Shown here: positions 21,204 through 32,513 of the stretch, one piece after another
How positions within the stretch are numbered: the stretch's first letter is position 1
Layout: each line of letters opens with the position of its first letter
From: Rhipidocladum racemiflorum
Taxonomy: Eukaryota; Streptophyta; Magnoliopsida; Poales; Poaceae
Direction: 5' to 3'
Assembly: GCA_036346355.1 (NCBI GenBank)
Contig: CM070591.1
Location: 17,592,001-17,656,000 of the forward strand
Length of the DNA: 64,000 bases
Position numbers and translations under genes: made by a program
The notes under the pieces: generated by a model
The model's database searches: none
Seen by the model: only the letters and a program-made list of their open reading frames with translations
What the model was told of the DNA's origin: nothing

Positions 21204-24200
21204 TCATTGGGATTTTTTACGTGAATCGCTCTTGCTAGCCGTAGATGTCGAGAATGACAGTTCACCGGTCCTTATCGAAGGGCCCCACCTATTAAAATTT
21301 GGTTCGTGGAACTCGCCTTTTGGATTTACAACCTCATCGTAAATGAAGCCAACGAGTTGTTCTTGAATTGCTCTCACTCGCGCCGGCGAGTTCAACCTTG
21401 TTCCGCCAAATATTGAGGCACCTGCCGTTAAGTCATTAACAAATCAATCCTTGAATTTGTACAAGATGTAAGGAGTAATATACATCGTTAAAGGTAGTAA
21501 TTATATTTACTCACCCCCTTGTCGCCTTTTAGCATGCGGTCAGCGGCTTCGGTTTGGGTGTGCAAAAACTCACATATGTAGTAACCGCATAAATTGTTGC
21601 CCGCCGACTGACTCAAGATCTGCGGTTGAAAAAGTTGAAAGCGTGAAATGAATGCAAGGAAATTTACTTAACTAACCAAAAAGCTAGCTTTATGATATAC
21701 GTACTTGAGAGGCTGTTGTAATTTCGAATTTCTCCTTGAATGTGCCCCTATTTTTAGCACGAAACTGTGCGAATTCAATACACATGTGATTACCAATTGT
21801 ACATGATTAGAATTTGTTTCAAATGGAAGGAAATAGAAGTAATACAATAATGAAAGGAACAAGAATTAATACCGGTCGAGCAAATCGATGAAGGTTTGAT
21901 ACGTTTGAACTGGTTTCCTTCTCGAGTCCATAATTGTGATCCGACTATGATCTAGCTCGATCATAATAAGAATCCAGTGAAAACTGTACATATGTCAACA
22001 TAGATAACTAATTAGTTCTAACATAGTGTTATGAAAAAGGAGTAGAACAAGGCGGTACGAAAACACATACTCATGTGCGTAGGGTAGATATATCCTTGAC
22101 TTATATTGATGTCCCATTAGCGCACTGTATACGTTAGTCTGTGTTTCGCTTGGGCTGTATCTAACGGTTGTCTCGTTGATAACTAATGGGTCCATGAATC
22201 CTATGTCAAAAATTTGATCCCTTCGGCATCTTTGTATCTCCATGCTACACAAGAAGAAATTAGTTAGGTTTGCAAGGTCCGTACTCTACAAGGGCACGCA
22301 CGATGGTTTTTTTGTAAATAAGACACTTACAGAGTCCAGCAACCCACCAAGGACGCGCTGAGGGCGTCTGTCTGGTATAGATCATACATGACGTGCCATT
22401 CCATAAAAAATTCACCGTCACCGTGAAAAAAATCTTGATCCTTGTACCTGACAGCAAAACAACTGTAGACCATGCTTGATCGCGCCCAAGTACCATTCAT
22501 GGAATTGCCGCATCTTTGTCATTAGGTGGAGCAGCTCCTCACGCCTGACCAATGATCCACCCAATGTAAATGGCCATCTTACTTGGGCATACTCAATTTC
22601 TGTTGTGCCTAATATTTGACTTGGGTCAAGCCCAGTTTCATCAAAGAATTGTAGCATCGCCTTAGCCTTCTCCTTCTCCTTCTCCTCAGCTGTCAACTTC
22701 TTGTGGCATTCCTTTCGCAATGTGTGCTCGTAGTTTGATTGGCGAGGCATTTCTTTTTGATCCTTCAAATTTGTAATAGTCGTCAAGCCTTTGTGAAATT
22801 CTTTCGTGCTAGGTTGAACCTTCTTCTTTGGTGACTTGGGTCTAAAAAATTCAGTTACCTCACCTTGTACAATCTTATTGGTCTCCTCGTCGGTCATATC
22901 GTACGCCAGCTTCGAAAGTGGACGCAACTTCTTGGATTGGGTGGAGGACCTCATCTTCTTGGGAGCTGCTGGCTGAGCTGGCTTGTTTCCTTTGGTTGGC
23001 GCCTTCTTGGGAGGAGACGGTCTTCATGTGGGGCTTAAGTGCATGGGAGGTGGTGTAGAAGTCGGCGCATTCTTGGGAGGAGACGGGCTTCTCGTAGGGC
23101 ATATGGGCGCGGGAGGTGGTGTAGGAGTCGGGTGCCTTCTTGGGCTTGGGTGTGCGGGAAGTGGTGTAGGAGTCGGGCTTCTTCGCAGAGAGGACACATC
23201 CATGTTATCTCGAAAAATTATGTGCCGTTTGCGCCATAGGATGAAAGTGTGTACCGCCTCTCCTAGCTTCGTACTCACGTCACCTCCGGGAATTTCGAGC
23301 TCAAGGTCCTCGTACCCTGGGCAAACCTCCTCCACCGAGACCTTGGAGTAGTTTGACGGTATCTGTTGGCCATGGATGAGCTGCCCTGGCTCCACTGGGT
23401 GAACCATGCCATGCGCCGCCTTCAAGGAGAGGTTTCGCGCCCCGACATGCAGCTCACAAGGTGTCTGCTGCCTGATGTCATCTACGGGATACCTGTCCAA
23501 GTCCGCTTCGGGCAGCCCACCGGAAGCGCAGCTGCTCCGCTGCCCGGTGGGGCTGATGATGTTAGGATTGCTGGGAGGTTCCTGGCACGTCTCCCGCTGT
23601 TGGCTCTGGGCTAACTATTCCTCTATCTGAGTCATGCGTTCTTCAAGTGCACTAAGTTGTTGTGCATGTCGAGCCTTGCTTCTCATCCGACTCCTATAGG
23701 TCTCGGCGTCCTGAGCGAAACCAACCTTCCACGGGACGACGCCAACGCCTCGTGTACGTCCAGGGTGCTTCGGGTTTTGTAGAGCCCTTGTTAGCTCATC
23801 ATTCTCCCTGTTTGGCACGAAGCTACCTTGGGAAGTCTCCTCGATGGACTGCACAAGCCTTCTGGTCACATCTCTCAGCACCTCCCCAAACACCGCATTG
23901 CCGCTATCATCGAGGCAACCACTGTGAGCATAGAACCAATGCTTTGCTCTGTCAGTCCATTCCATTGTTGCGAGTGTGACACCCTTCGCTAGCAGGTCAT
24001 GCTCCCTCTTCTCCCATTTGGGTATTGCTTGGCGGTAACCACCAGGGCCGAGTCGGTGGTGGTAATTCTTCTTCTGTGCATTCTGCTTGTTCTTCTCACT
24101 CAAACTTTGACCTTCCTCTGAAGTCTTGTAGTTCACGAACGCTTCCCAGTGATCTTGCAACTTCGGGAACTTGTTGAAGTCGGGCGTTCGATTCTCCTTA

Positions 24201-24743
24201 ATATACTCTATGTTCAACTTCTTTTTATAAGTTTGGAATGCGATGGCCATCTTCTTGAGAGTGTAACTCTTCACCTTCTCTTCGGTCCCTTGGGGGAAGG
24301 TGAATGTCTCTCTGACATCGTTCCAAAGCATGTTTTTTGTATCTTCAGGAACCTGATCCCATTTTGCTACGCTAATGGGCACGTGGTCCCTAACGTGGAC
24401 GCCGCATGCCGAATTGAACGGCCCAATCACCGTCAAGGGTTTCTGAGGTTGGCCGTTCTCGTTGACTTCGGTGACAACATATCTTGCCTTCGGCTTCTTG
24501 GTTGGACCTCGCTGTCATGATTGCCCGCTTGGTTGATCGATCTGAAAGCATGGTACAATCATGAACGGGTCAAAATGTTGGCTTAGCATGATAGTGAAAT
24601 CGACAATCATTAAAGTGATTGATTGTTACCTCTGCGGCATCATCGTGCTCTGCGGCCTCATCGTGCTCTGCGGCCTCATAACCACCATCTCCCGCAATCA
24701 AATTTTCCATAAATTTTTCTTGATCAAATCCTTCGCCGTCCAT
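21204..24743 (-). pseudogene. Outer CACTA second gene: Transposase_24 / DUF8039 / Ulp1 protease
   Basis: A spliced minus-strand gene. Exon 1 24743-24630 (38 codons, MDGEGFDQEKF, with a tandem EAAEHD repeat, donor GAG/GTAAC). Exon 2 24511-22331 has a Transposase_24-like region (about 24480-23650), a coiled-coil (about 23690-23620), a DUF8039-like region (YPVDDI to FILWRKRHIIF, about 23500-23230) and a Pro-rich hinge. Exons 22244-22071, 21983-21873, 21764-21705, 21619-21515 and 21421-21204 encode a C48 (Ulp1) peptidase: His in DFHWIL (21977), Asp in MDSRRKP (21926), Cys in NNLCGYY (21587). Defects: TAG at 23615, TGA at 23024, a one-base frameshift near 22457, an unresolved phase at exon 4/5 and a frameshift in the last exon near 21395. 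The peptidase catalytic residues survive. Confidence 0.85.
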
Positions 24744-25389
24744 CGTTGTTTCTTAGGCTAGAAGAAGGCACTGCAAATTAACGGCGTGGAAGACGGCGAG
24801 GAACAAATGCTGATTAGACAAACTCTACTTATACATTTCACATTTCAAATATACTGACACATCTCACATATACATCACATTTGACATATAATTACTCATC
24901 TGACACATCTCACATATACATAACATTACCTCCACCACATGGAAAAGAACAGATATTGACAATTGAGAATATATCTCTGGAGTAACCATTTCTTCACCAA
25001 TGTAATCAATGGTACATAAATCGACGGTCTCTAGATCATTTACTACAACTGGAACTTACATCATTTTGCATACAAGGCCTGACATTGCAAATATATTACG
25101 TTTGCAACATATACCAAAAAGTTTCGATTCTATACAGGTGCCAATTCACCATTGGCGGGAACGTTGCAATCTGGCAAAGTGACAATGTAATGGTCTAATT
25201 GCTCTAATTGCTGAAACAATACTAGCTAATGTCTAATTGATCAGTACAACATCATGTTAGCATTCATTCAACATCTGTTCTTGAACAAGATCACAACCGA
25301 AATAGAATTACTACACATTTTCCTCCAATTAGCAAATCCAACGTGAATCTACACCATACATGTACATCAGAGATATATTCTGAGGAAAG
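24744..25389. other. Spacer upstream of CACTA second gene
   Basis: AT-rich and non-coding, presumably promoter sequence of the second gene. It contains imperfect repeats of a tgacacatctcacatatacat-type word at 24855-24925. No ORF is supported. Confidence 0.5.
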
Positions 25390-25935
25390 AAGCGGTGAGG
25401 GGGAGCACCGCTGGGGAGGGCGCGCACCGCTTGGGCGAAGCCGGGAGGGTGGCGCCGCTGGGGAGGGGCGGCACCGCTTGGGGCGAGGTCCGGACAGCGG
25501 CGCGGTCCGAGAGGGCGGCGCTGTCCGGGGAGGGCGGCACTGCCGGGTGGGCGAAGCTCCGAGGGCGGCGCCGCTGGGAGGGCGGGCACCGCTTGGGGCG
25601 AGGTCCGGACGGCGCGCGCGTCCGGGAGGGCGGCACTGCCGGTGGGGTGCGAGCCCGGACGGGCGGCGCGTCCGGGAGGGCGGCGCTGCTGGGGAGGGCG
25701 GCACCGCTGGTGGGGCGAAGCCCGGGAGGGCGGCGCTGCTTGGGTGGAGGGCGGGCACCGCTTGGGGCGAGGTCCGGAGGGCGGCGCGGGTTCAGAGGGC
25801 GGCGCGGTTCAGAGGGCGGCGCTGCTGGGGAGGGCGGCACTGCCGGGTGGGGCGAGCCCGGACGGCGAGGGGCGAAGCCCGGAGGGCGGCGCTGCTGGGG
25901 CGAAGCTCGAGGGCTTCCGACACCGCAGACAGCTC
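25390..25935. repeat. GC-rich degenerate minisatellite
   Basis: About 550 bp of tandemly arranged, diverged units built on gggagggcggc plus accgctgg, ttggggcgaggtccgga or gcccggac words. All six frames are open over hundreds of bases, so the 118-229-codon frames here are artefacts. It sits between the second gene and an internal block of terminal-type repeats. Confidence 0.8.
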
Positions 25936-26039
25936 TGTGGCGGGCAAGACGCTGGCCAGAGGAGGAAATGGGATAAAATCGGGCGGGAGGAGCACTAAGG
26001 TGGGGAGGAAATGGCGGCAGGGAAGTTTATAGGGGCACC

Positions 26040-26225
26040 ATCAGTCACGGTTGGTGTATCCAACCGGGATTGATATACACATCAGTACCGGTTGGATACA
26101 CCAACCGGGACTGATCATTCCACATATGACGAAAACCTAAGAGCGCCAAGATCTGGGTTGGTGTATCCAACTGCATCGATTAGATCACATCAGTACTGGT
26201 TAAATACACCAACCGGTACTGATTA
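26040..26225. repeat. Internal block of CACTA terminal-type repeats
   Basis: Facing copies of ggttggtgtatccaaccgg and its complement (26049, 26083, 26157, 26195), the same motif family as the two ends of the outer CACTA. It lies near the middle of the element, about 1.3 kb upstream of the second-gene start. From 26226 to 26634 the sequence is AT-rich and empty. Confidence 0.8.
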
Positions 26226-26634
26226 GAATTAAATTCAAACTCTATTTACAATAAAATGAAAGAAAAAAAATGATTTTTTGCACTCTTATAATTCCAATGC
26301 AAATTGGAATCCTTGTTACTAGTCATTTATAAATTCCTTTTATAGTTTCTACAATTCAACAATAATATATAAACAAAATAAGGTTATTAATATAAATTAA
26401 AAATATAAAAAATAAAGTAATTTTTGCTTAAATTCAATTATTGCTTCTTTGCTTAATAAAAAATAATAAATCATTATTATTCCACACTAAAATGATTTAC
26501 AAAAATAAAAAGGTAATTAATACACAACTAGTATGTTAGTAGTCTATTACACCAAAAGAAAGCAAAGTGATCCATCACAATAGACAATTTAGTAGCATGG
26601 GAACACAGTAGACAAGATTGGACTTATTTGCTAA

Positions 26635-29600
26635 CTACTTTGTTTTTACAAGCGATCCTTCATTATGATCGCGGCGTACGTAAGGACAGTCCTCTGTATC
26701 ATTCAGGTCACTAATGTCTACGTCCACTGTGAAAGGAGGCAGCTCGTCGAATTGATTATACTCTTCTTCGTCCGTGACGCCCTCAACTCCGACAATCCTT
26801 CTTTTACCTGAAAGAACCACGTGGCACCTTGGTTGATCGCTACTGCTAGTCTTCTCATTTTGATTTATGTTTTCGGTAGATTTGTTATGCTGCCTCTTCC
26901 TTTTAGTAGGCTTGTCCTTCTGCTTTTTCTGTTTGCTGTCCATGTCCATCACATAGAATACTTGTGTCACATCATTAGGGAGCACGAATGGTTCATCCCT
27001 ATAGGCCACTTGCTTGAGGTCCACATTTGTCATACCGTACTCATCGATCTCCACGGCTGCCAGTTTGACCCATTGGCACCGAAACAGAGGGACTTTTAAA
27101 GGTCCGTACTCGAGCTCCCAAATCTCCTGTATGAAACCATAATAGGTATCCATCTTTCCATTTTTGTCCAAGGCATCTATACGGACGCCGCTATTTTGGT
27201 TGGTGCTCTTGCTATCCTGGGCTGTTGTGTAAAATGTGTACCCATTTATCTCATACCCTTGGAATGATACGACTGTTGTGGATGGTCCTCGAGCCAAGAG
27301 TTTCAACTGTTCATCATCTGTATGGTTGCCCAACAGTTGCTTTTGTAACCAACCGCCGAAATGATCCATTTGCTCGACTGCGATCCACTTATCTGACTTC
27401 TCTGGGTATTGGGCGCGTAGACTCATCTCGTAATCATACATATATGGAGCCACTATAGTTGCTTGTTTCAATACTGTGAAATGTGCTTGTTTAAATGAAA
27501 GTAGATCGTGGCTATAGGATTCTTTTCTCCCTAAAGTCCCTTTTCCCCGTAGCCTCCCCTCATGGCGTGATACAGGAACGCCAATCGGATTCGGATCATC
27601 AATGTAATTAACACAAAACTCGATCACCTCCTCTGTGCCGACACCCTGCGCAATGCAGCCTTCTGGACGAGACCGGTTACGAACATACTTCTTTAGGATG
27701 CCCATGTACCTCTCGAAAGGGAACATATTGTGGAGGAACACGGGTCCGAGAATTTGTATCTCTTTAACAATGTGGACTATGAGATGGACCATAATATCAA
27801 AGAATGATGGAGGGAAGATCATCTCAAGGCTAACTAGACTATTGACCATGTCGTCATGCAGATTACATAACTTATTCGGCTCGATTACCTTCTGCGACAC
27901 CGCGTTGAAGAACGAGCACAACTTTATGATTGTCCCTCGTACCCTGGCCGGCAGAATACCTCGCACCGCCACTGGGAGCAACTGTGTCATCAACACGTGA
28001 CAATCATGGGATTTTATGTGTACGATTTTATTCTCTTTTGTGTTTATGAGTCTCCTTAGGTTCGAGGAGTATCCAGAAGGGACCTTCACACTGTTCAAGA
28101 ACTTAATCATATTTTTCTTCTCTTCCTTGCTCAGAGTGTAGCTCGCGGGGTGGAGGTAATGTTGTCCTTCCGCTCTCATTTCCGGATGTAGGTCGTTCCT
28201 GATTCCCAGCAGCTGTAGGTCCTTTCGTGCTTGAAGTGTATCTTTTGATTTGCCATACATATCTAGGAAGCCTAGCAGGTTCACGCAGACATTCTTTGTG
28301 ATATGCATGAAGTCCAGTGAGTGGCGAACCTCTAAGTCTTTCCAGTAAGGTAAGTCCCAAAATATTGACTTCTTCTTCCAAATGGGCTTTGTGTGATCTT
28401 GTTTTGTCGTGATAGGTTTGCTACCTGGACCTTTTCCAAATACTACTTTCAGATCGTTTACCAAAGAAAATACAAGAGCCCCACTGCGATGCAGGGGCTT
28501 CTTACGTTTCTCTTCCGTCCCATCAAAATTCTCACCCTTCCTCCTTAACGGGTCCTTCGTATGGAGGAATCTACGGTGGCCCATGTACACAACTTTCGAG
28601 AGTTTTTTAGGTACTTGCTGTCTGTTTCCTCTAAGCAGTGGATGCAGGCTTTATATCCTTTGATGGATAGGCCCGACAGGTTACCAAGTGCAGGCCAGTC
28701 GTTGATGGTTACAAATAGTAATGCACGTAAAATGAAGTGCTCTCTTTTGTACTCATCCCATACACGTACACCATCGTTCCACAATGTTAGCAGATCTTGA
28801 ACCAACTGTTTGAGGTACACATCGATGTCGTTTCCAGGTTGCTTCGGGGCTTGGATAAGCAACGGCATCATAATGTACTTCCGCTTCATACACAGCCAAG
28901 GAGGAAGGTTGTAGATACACATAGTCACGGGCCAAGTGCTGTGACTGCTGCTCATCTCGCCATACGGGTTCATCCCATCTGTACTCAACCCAAACCTTAT
29001 GTTCCTCGCATCCTCAGCAAAGTCCGGGTATGTTCTATTGACTTTCCTCCACTGGGAGCCATCAGCAGGGTGTCTTAGCCTTCCGTCCTCCTTACGGTCT
29101 TCTTTGTGCCAGCGCATCATCAGGGCATGCGCTTTGTTCGCAAATAAACGCTTCAACCGTGGTATTATAGGGAAATACCACACCACCTTACCAAGGGGCC
29201 TCTTCTTCTTACGCTGCCCCTCTACCTCACCTGGGTCATCACGCCTGGTCTTATACCAAAGTTTTGCATACCGGACAAACATCCAAATCCTCGTACTCAT
29301 TGCGATAAAGGATACAATCGTTATGACATGCATGTATCTTCTGTACCTCCAACCCCAAAGGGCAGACAACTTGTTTGGCATTGTACGTAGTTTCGGGCAG
29401 TGTGTTCCCCTCTGGAAGTATCTTCTTGATGAGGCATAACAACTCGTCGAATCCCTTATCAGATAATCCATTGGTCGCCTTCCATTGCATCAGTTCTAGT
29501 GTAGTACGCAACTTTTTATGGCCCTGTTGGCTGTTTGGGTACAACAATGTTTTGTGGTCCTCCCATAGGCGCTGGAACTTTTCGTAATGTCTTTCATCGA

Positions 29601-29967
29601 TGTATTCTCCCTCTCCATCAAGCAGCATCTGGTCTAGGTCATCATTGCCAAACTCCCCAAATGTATCTTCGCAAGAGCCAGGTTGGCCAGCGTCTAAGAT
29701 ATTGTTCGCCTCTTCTTGTTCACCGTCTTCTTGTATAATTTCTTCTTCACCAAGCTTGGTCCAACAGGTATAGTTTGTCATGAAACCTCTTGTGAGCAAA
29801 TGGAAGTGAAGGTGGCTGGAGTTTGCCCACTCCTCATTCTTGCAGTCTATGCATGGACAACATATGTAGCCTGACGTCGTGTATGCATCGGCCGCACGAA
29901 GAAAATCTTGCAAACCCTGCAAGAACTCCGGGGAGCGTCGGTCCATGTACATCCATCGCCGGTCCAT
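26635..29967 (-). pseudogene. TNPD-like CACTA transposase, near full length (outer element)
   Basis: Starts MDRRWMYMDRRSPEF at 29967 with a transposase-associated domain (CCPCIDC near 29860). A Transposase_21-type domain follows, with STDGMNPYG (Asp at 28977) and SLDFMHITKNVC (Asp at 28312). Then come a DUF4218-like region (about 27990-27600) and a DUF4216-like region (about 27190-27040), with a Lys-rich stretch near 26900 and an acidic tail. Total is about 1,110 codons, the size of intact family members. Two small indels break it, near 29262 and near 28570, and the second restores the first frame. I see no other stop. It is upstream of, and in the same direction as, the second gene. Confidence 0.92.
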
Positions 29968-30920
29968 CTACATTATATTACATCAAGGTAACTTTTAGCT
30001 CATTTTCCGATAATGAATTGTTCAACATTTCCCAAAATCCAAATCAAGACAACTATATTTTTAAAATGATTTTATTTCATAATATACATTAAAGGCACTA
30101 TATTTCATTACATATTTTTCCATAAAATGATTATTTGCTCCGGTATTCATACTCGACAAGTTTTTGCAACCTACTAAAATAATTAGTCAATGAAAATCTA
30201 GATTCAAAATTCTTCATCAATCGATGGAACCAAAACCTAAATATTAATGCAAGCATAATTTCACGACAGCTTTGCTCAAATTTTCAAAACTTTTTTTGAA
30301 AACTTTTTCACAAAATTTTTTAAAACTTTTCTCGAATCTTCAACTCATTTTATATTTTCTGTAAAGCCATTTATATTTTTAATATTGTTTTAATTCGCAA
30401 ATGAATTTAAAATTCTTCTTTTTTGCACATAACTATTGCAATTTGAAGATCCTAAAAGCTATGATTTTCATGCACCATTCTTAATTTCCCCAACTATATA
30501 TGCACCATCCTACATCGAACGATGGAACTAAAATGTAAATTTGAGCTAGATCCACACCTTAAATGCGAGCTATATTATAATCCAAGCAAATTTAAGCTTA
30601 GTTACATTGGTTGCGAGTAAATTTTTGCATCCTACTTGAAAAGATCGAGCTAGAACTTTACATTTGTAATCTTTCATCGATTAATGGAAAAGATCAAATT
30701 TTCTTTATAATTCAAGCAAAGAAGAGGCTCCATTTAACACAAATGTAGTGAGGAATGATGGTACTAACCTTAGTTACCTTGCTTGGAGTAAAATGACCAA
30801 AATTTTAAAATTTGGGCAGCACCTCCCCTTCCTTGGAGCTCTTGCCCGAATCGCTGTTCTTCTCGCCACTGATCAAATGATCTTGGTCCGCAGAGAGCGG
30901 GAGGAGGAACAAGTTTAAAT
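29968..30920. other. AT-rich leader of outer CACTA transposase
   Basis: About 950 bp of AT-rich sequence with T-runs (30285-30420) and no ORF. Its position upstream of the transposase start suggests leader or intron sequence. Confidence 0.5.
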
Positions 30921-30924
30921 TGCG

Positions 30925-31110
30925 ACAGAGTACCGGTTCACTGGCAAGCTTGATAGTTTCACATCGATCTGGGTTAGTGCCTTACACCGGTACTAATATC
31001 CACCTGCAATCGTAGCCGTTGCTACTAGATAGTACCGGTTCGAATACAAATCTGCATCGATGTGACTATCGACGGTTGGTACCTTTAACCGGTACTGACC
31101 ACCACCCCCG
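30925..31110. repeat. Inner right subterminal repeats of outer CACTA
   Basis: Diverged copies of agtaccggtt and aaccggtact (30930, 30990, 31032, 31090) in both orientations. They are separated from the outermost array by the acidic ORF. Confidence 0.75.
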
Positions 31111-31294
31111 AGCGTATGTTGATCCAAACGAATGCCTCTTCGAGTTGAGGCAGAGTACATGCATATGTTCAAATGAAAAATCAGAATGCGTATGTAAATA
31201 GAACAACTAATATTTAATATTACCCACCGTTGAAAATGTTCAAATATACAGTGACATTACATAGTGGATAATTAACATTACATAAATAAAAAGT

Positions 31295-31720
31295 TCAATT
31301 ATCGTCGTCACTCCGTGGGGGGCTGCCGCTGTCCTCGCTATCATCGCTGTCACTGCTGTCGTCGTCGTCGTCGTCGGTGGCGGCATGGTGAACGTCGTCC
31401 TCGGAGGAGGAGGATGATGAGCTCCCCCAGCGGATGACGGTGACGTCCTCCTCCTCCTCTTCTTCCTCCTCCTCCTCCTCCTCGTCGTCGTCGTCCTCGT
31501 CGTCGTCGTCCTCGTCGTCGTCGTTGTCGTCCTCGTCGTCGTCCTCCTCGTCGTCGTCGTTGTCCTCCTCATCGTTGTCGTTGTCCTCCTCGTCGTCGTC
31601 GTCGACGCGCTTTCTTTTCTTGGTGGCGGCGGGATGTGCCTAGGGTGGAGGCGGCACTGGGGACAATGGATCAGAGTCGGAGGAGTCAGAGGAGCTGGCG
31701 GGAGACACAGGGTCTGCCAT
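31295..31720 (-). pseudogene. Acidic low-complexity ORF in outer CACTA
   Basis: A minus-strand frame of 142 codons begins ATG at 31718-31720 (MADPVSPASSSDSSDSD). It has one TAG about 27 codons in, then a basic KKRKRV stretch that looks like a nuclear localisation signal. A tract of about 50 Asp/Glu residues encoded by GAC/GAG microsatellite follows, then a Ser/Asp-rich tail ending TGA at 31295. It lies upstream of the transposase, in the same direction. I cannot name a family; an acidic nuclear accessory protein or a first exon of a CACTA transcript are options. The other-frame poly-Ser and poly-Thr/Arg readings of this microsatellite are artefacts. Confidence 0.5.
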
Positions 31721-31874
31721 GATCGGAAGAGGAAGATCGATCGAGACCGGTCTCTATCATTGCAGGTTCTCCATCTCGCTCACTCTGTTTATACTTCGCG
31801 CGGGATGAACACGAAGAGGCGACGCGCGGGAGCGAGGCGTCGCACGGGAGACTGTGCGTTGAATACAGCAACCA

Positions 31875-32263
31875 ACGCTTATCAGTACCGGTTGGTTACA
31901 CTAACCGATGTTGATGTGGTCTCATCAGTACCGGTTGGTTACACCAACCCGTACTAAGAAGCCAAGGAGCAGAGCAGACTGCTTAGTACCGGTTCATGTA
32001 ACCAACCGCATCGAAGATCGAGAATCGCATGCGTTGGTTACATGAACCGGTACTAAGCAGTCTGCTCTACTCCTGGGCTTCTTAGTACGGGTTGGTGTAA
32101 CCAACCGGTACTGATGATACCACATCAGCACCGGTTAGTGTTACCAACCAAGATCGATGGTCCCCGGACACGTAGACCGTTCAACCGGATCGATTTAAAT
32201 GTCGATCCGGTTCATGCATGACCGTCTTGATGGGCGGTATGGAAGGTCAGATCTGTAGTAGTG
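31875..32263. repeat. Right subterminal repeats and TIR of outer CACTA
   Basis: Dense copies of cagtaccggttggtt and its complement, then the terminal TCTGTAGTAGTG. The array includes a long perfect-type foldback at 31890-32149, described separately. Confidence 0.88.
31890..32149. repeat. Near-perfect long hairpin in CACTA end
   Basis: Left arm 31890-32011 (122 nt) and right arm 32029-32149 (121 nt) are inverted copies with only about nine mismatches or gaps by eye, separated by a 17-nt loop. The arms contain three copies of the subterminal motif plus unique sequence such as agcagactgcttagtacc, so this is more than chance pairing of short repeats. Confidence 0.9.
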
Positions 32264-32513
32264 GTTCTCGGCCCTCAGCCTCGCTGCAGAAATTTGTCGG
32301 CCCAGTGCAAATCACTCAAACAAAAAGAGAAAGCAATCAAACTCAAAAGAGTTAAAGGATACTGATTTATATTTCATAATAGGCAGTAATTTACATCGCT
32401 GACCTTCTTTTTTTTTCATTTTTCTCTCATAAAAAAAGGGGGAGACGCCGGTGCTGCTGCTGCTGCCGGTACTGGTGCTACCGCTGGGAGGGCCGGAGGC
32501 GGGGTCGTCGAGG
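32264..32513 (+). other. Tat element 3' spacer after CACTA
   Basis: Starts with the GTT duplication of the outer CACTA and continues the gypsy 3' region. It is AT-rich to about 32430, with no ORF on the plus strand. The downstream end of the minus-strand small ORF transcript would lie here. Confidence 0.5.

Larger units (their letters stand above)
15328..32263 (-). mobile_element. Outer CACTA (En/Spm) transposon, TSD GTT
   Basis: The left end starts CACTACTACGGA at 15328 and the right end is TCTGTAGTAGTG at 32252-32263. These are inverted CACTACTAC termini flanked by GTT at 15325-15327 and 32264-32266, the 3-bp duplication expected of CACTA elements. Without the nested element at 15468-20820 it is about 11.6 kb. 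Inside are subterminal arrays of an AGTACCGGTT-type motif in both orientations, and three minus-strand coding units: an acidic ORF at 31295-31720, a TNPD-like transposase at 26635-29967 and a second gene at 21204-24743. All are disrupted, so autonomous movement is unlikely. Confidence 0.93.

Noticed and set aside
25343..26032. 229-codon plus-strand and 155-157-codon minus-strand frames
   Set aside because: All frames are open because the DNA is a stop-poor G-rich minisatellite; the products are Gly/Arg/Ala or Pro/Ser repeats.
31434..31643. Poly-Ser ORF on the plus strand and poly-Thr/Arg ORF on the minus strand
   Set aside because: Other-frame readings of the GAC/GAG microsatellite that encodes the acidic tract in the supported minus-strand frame.
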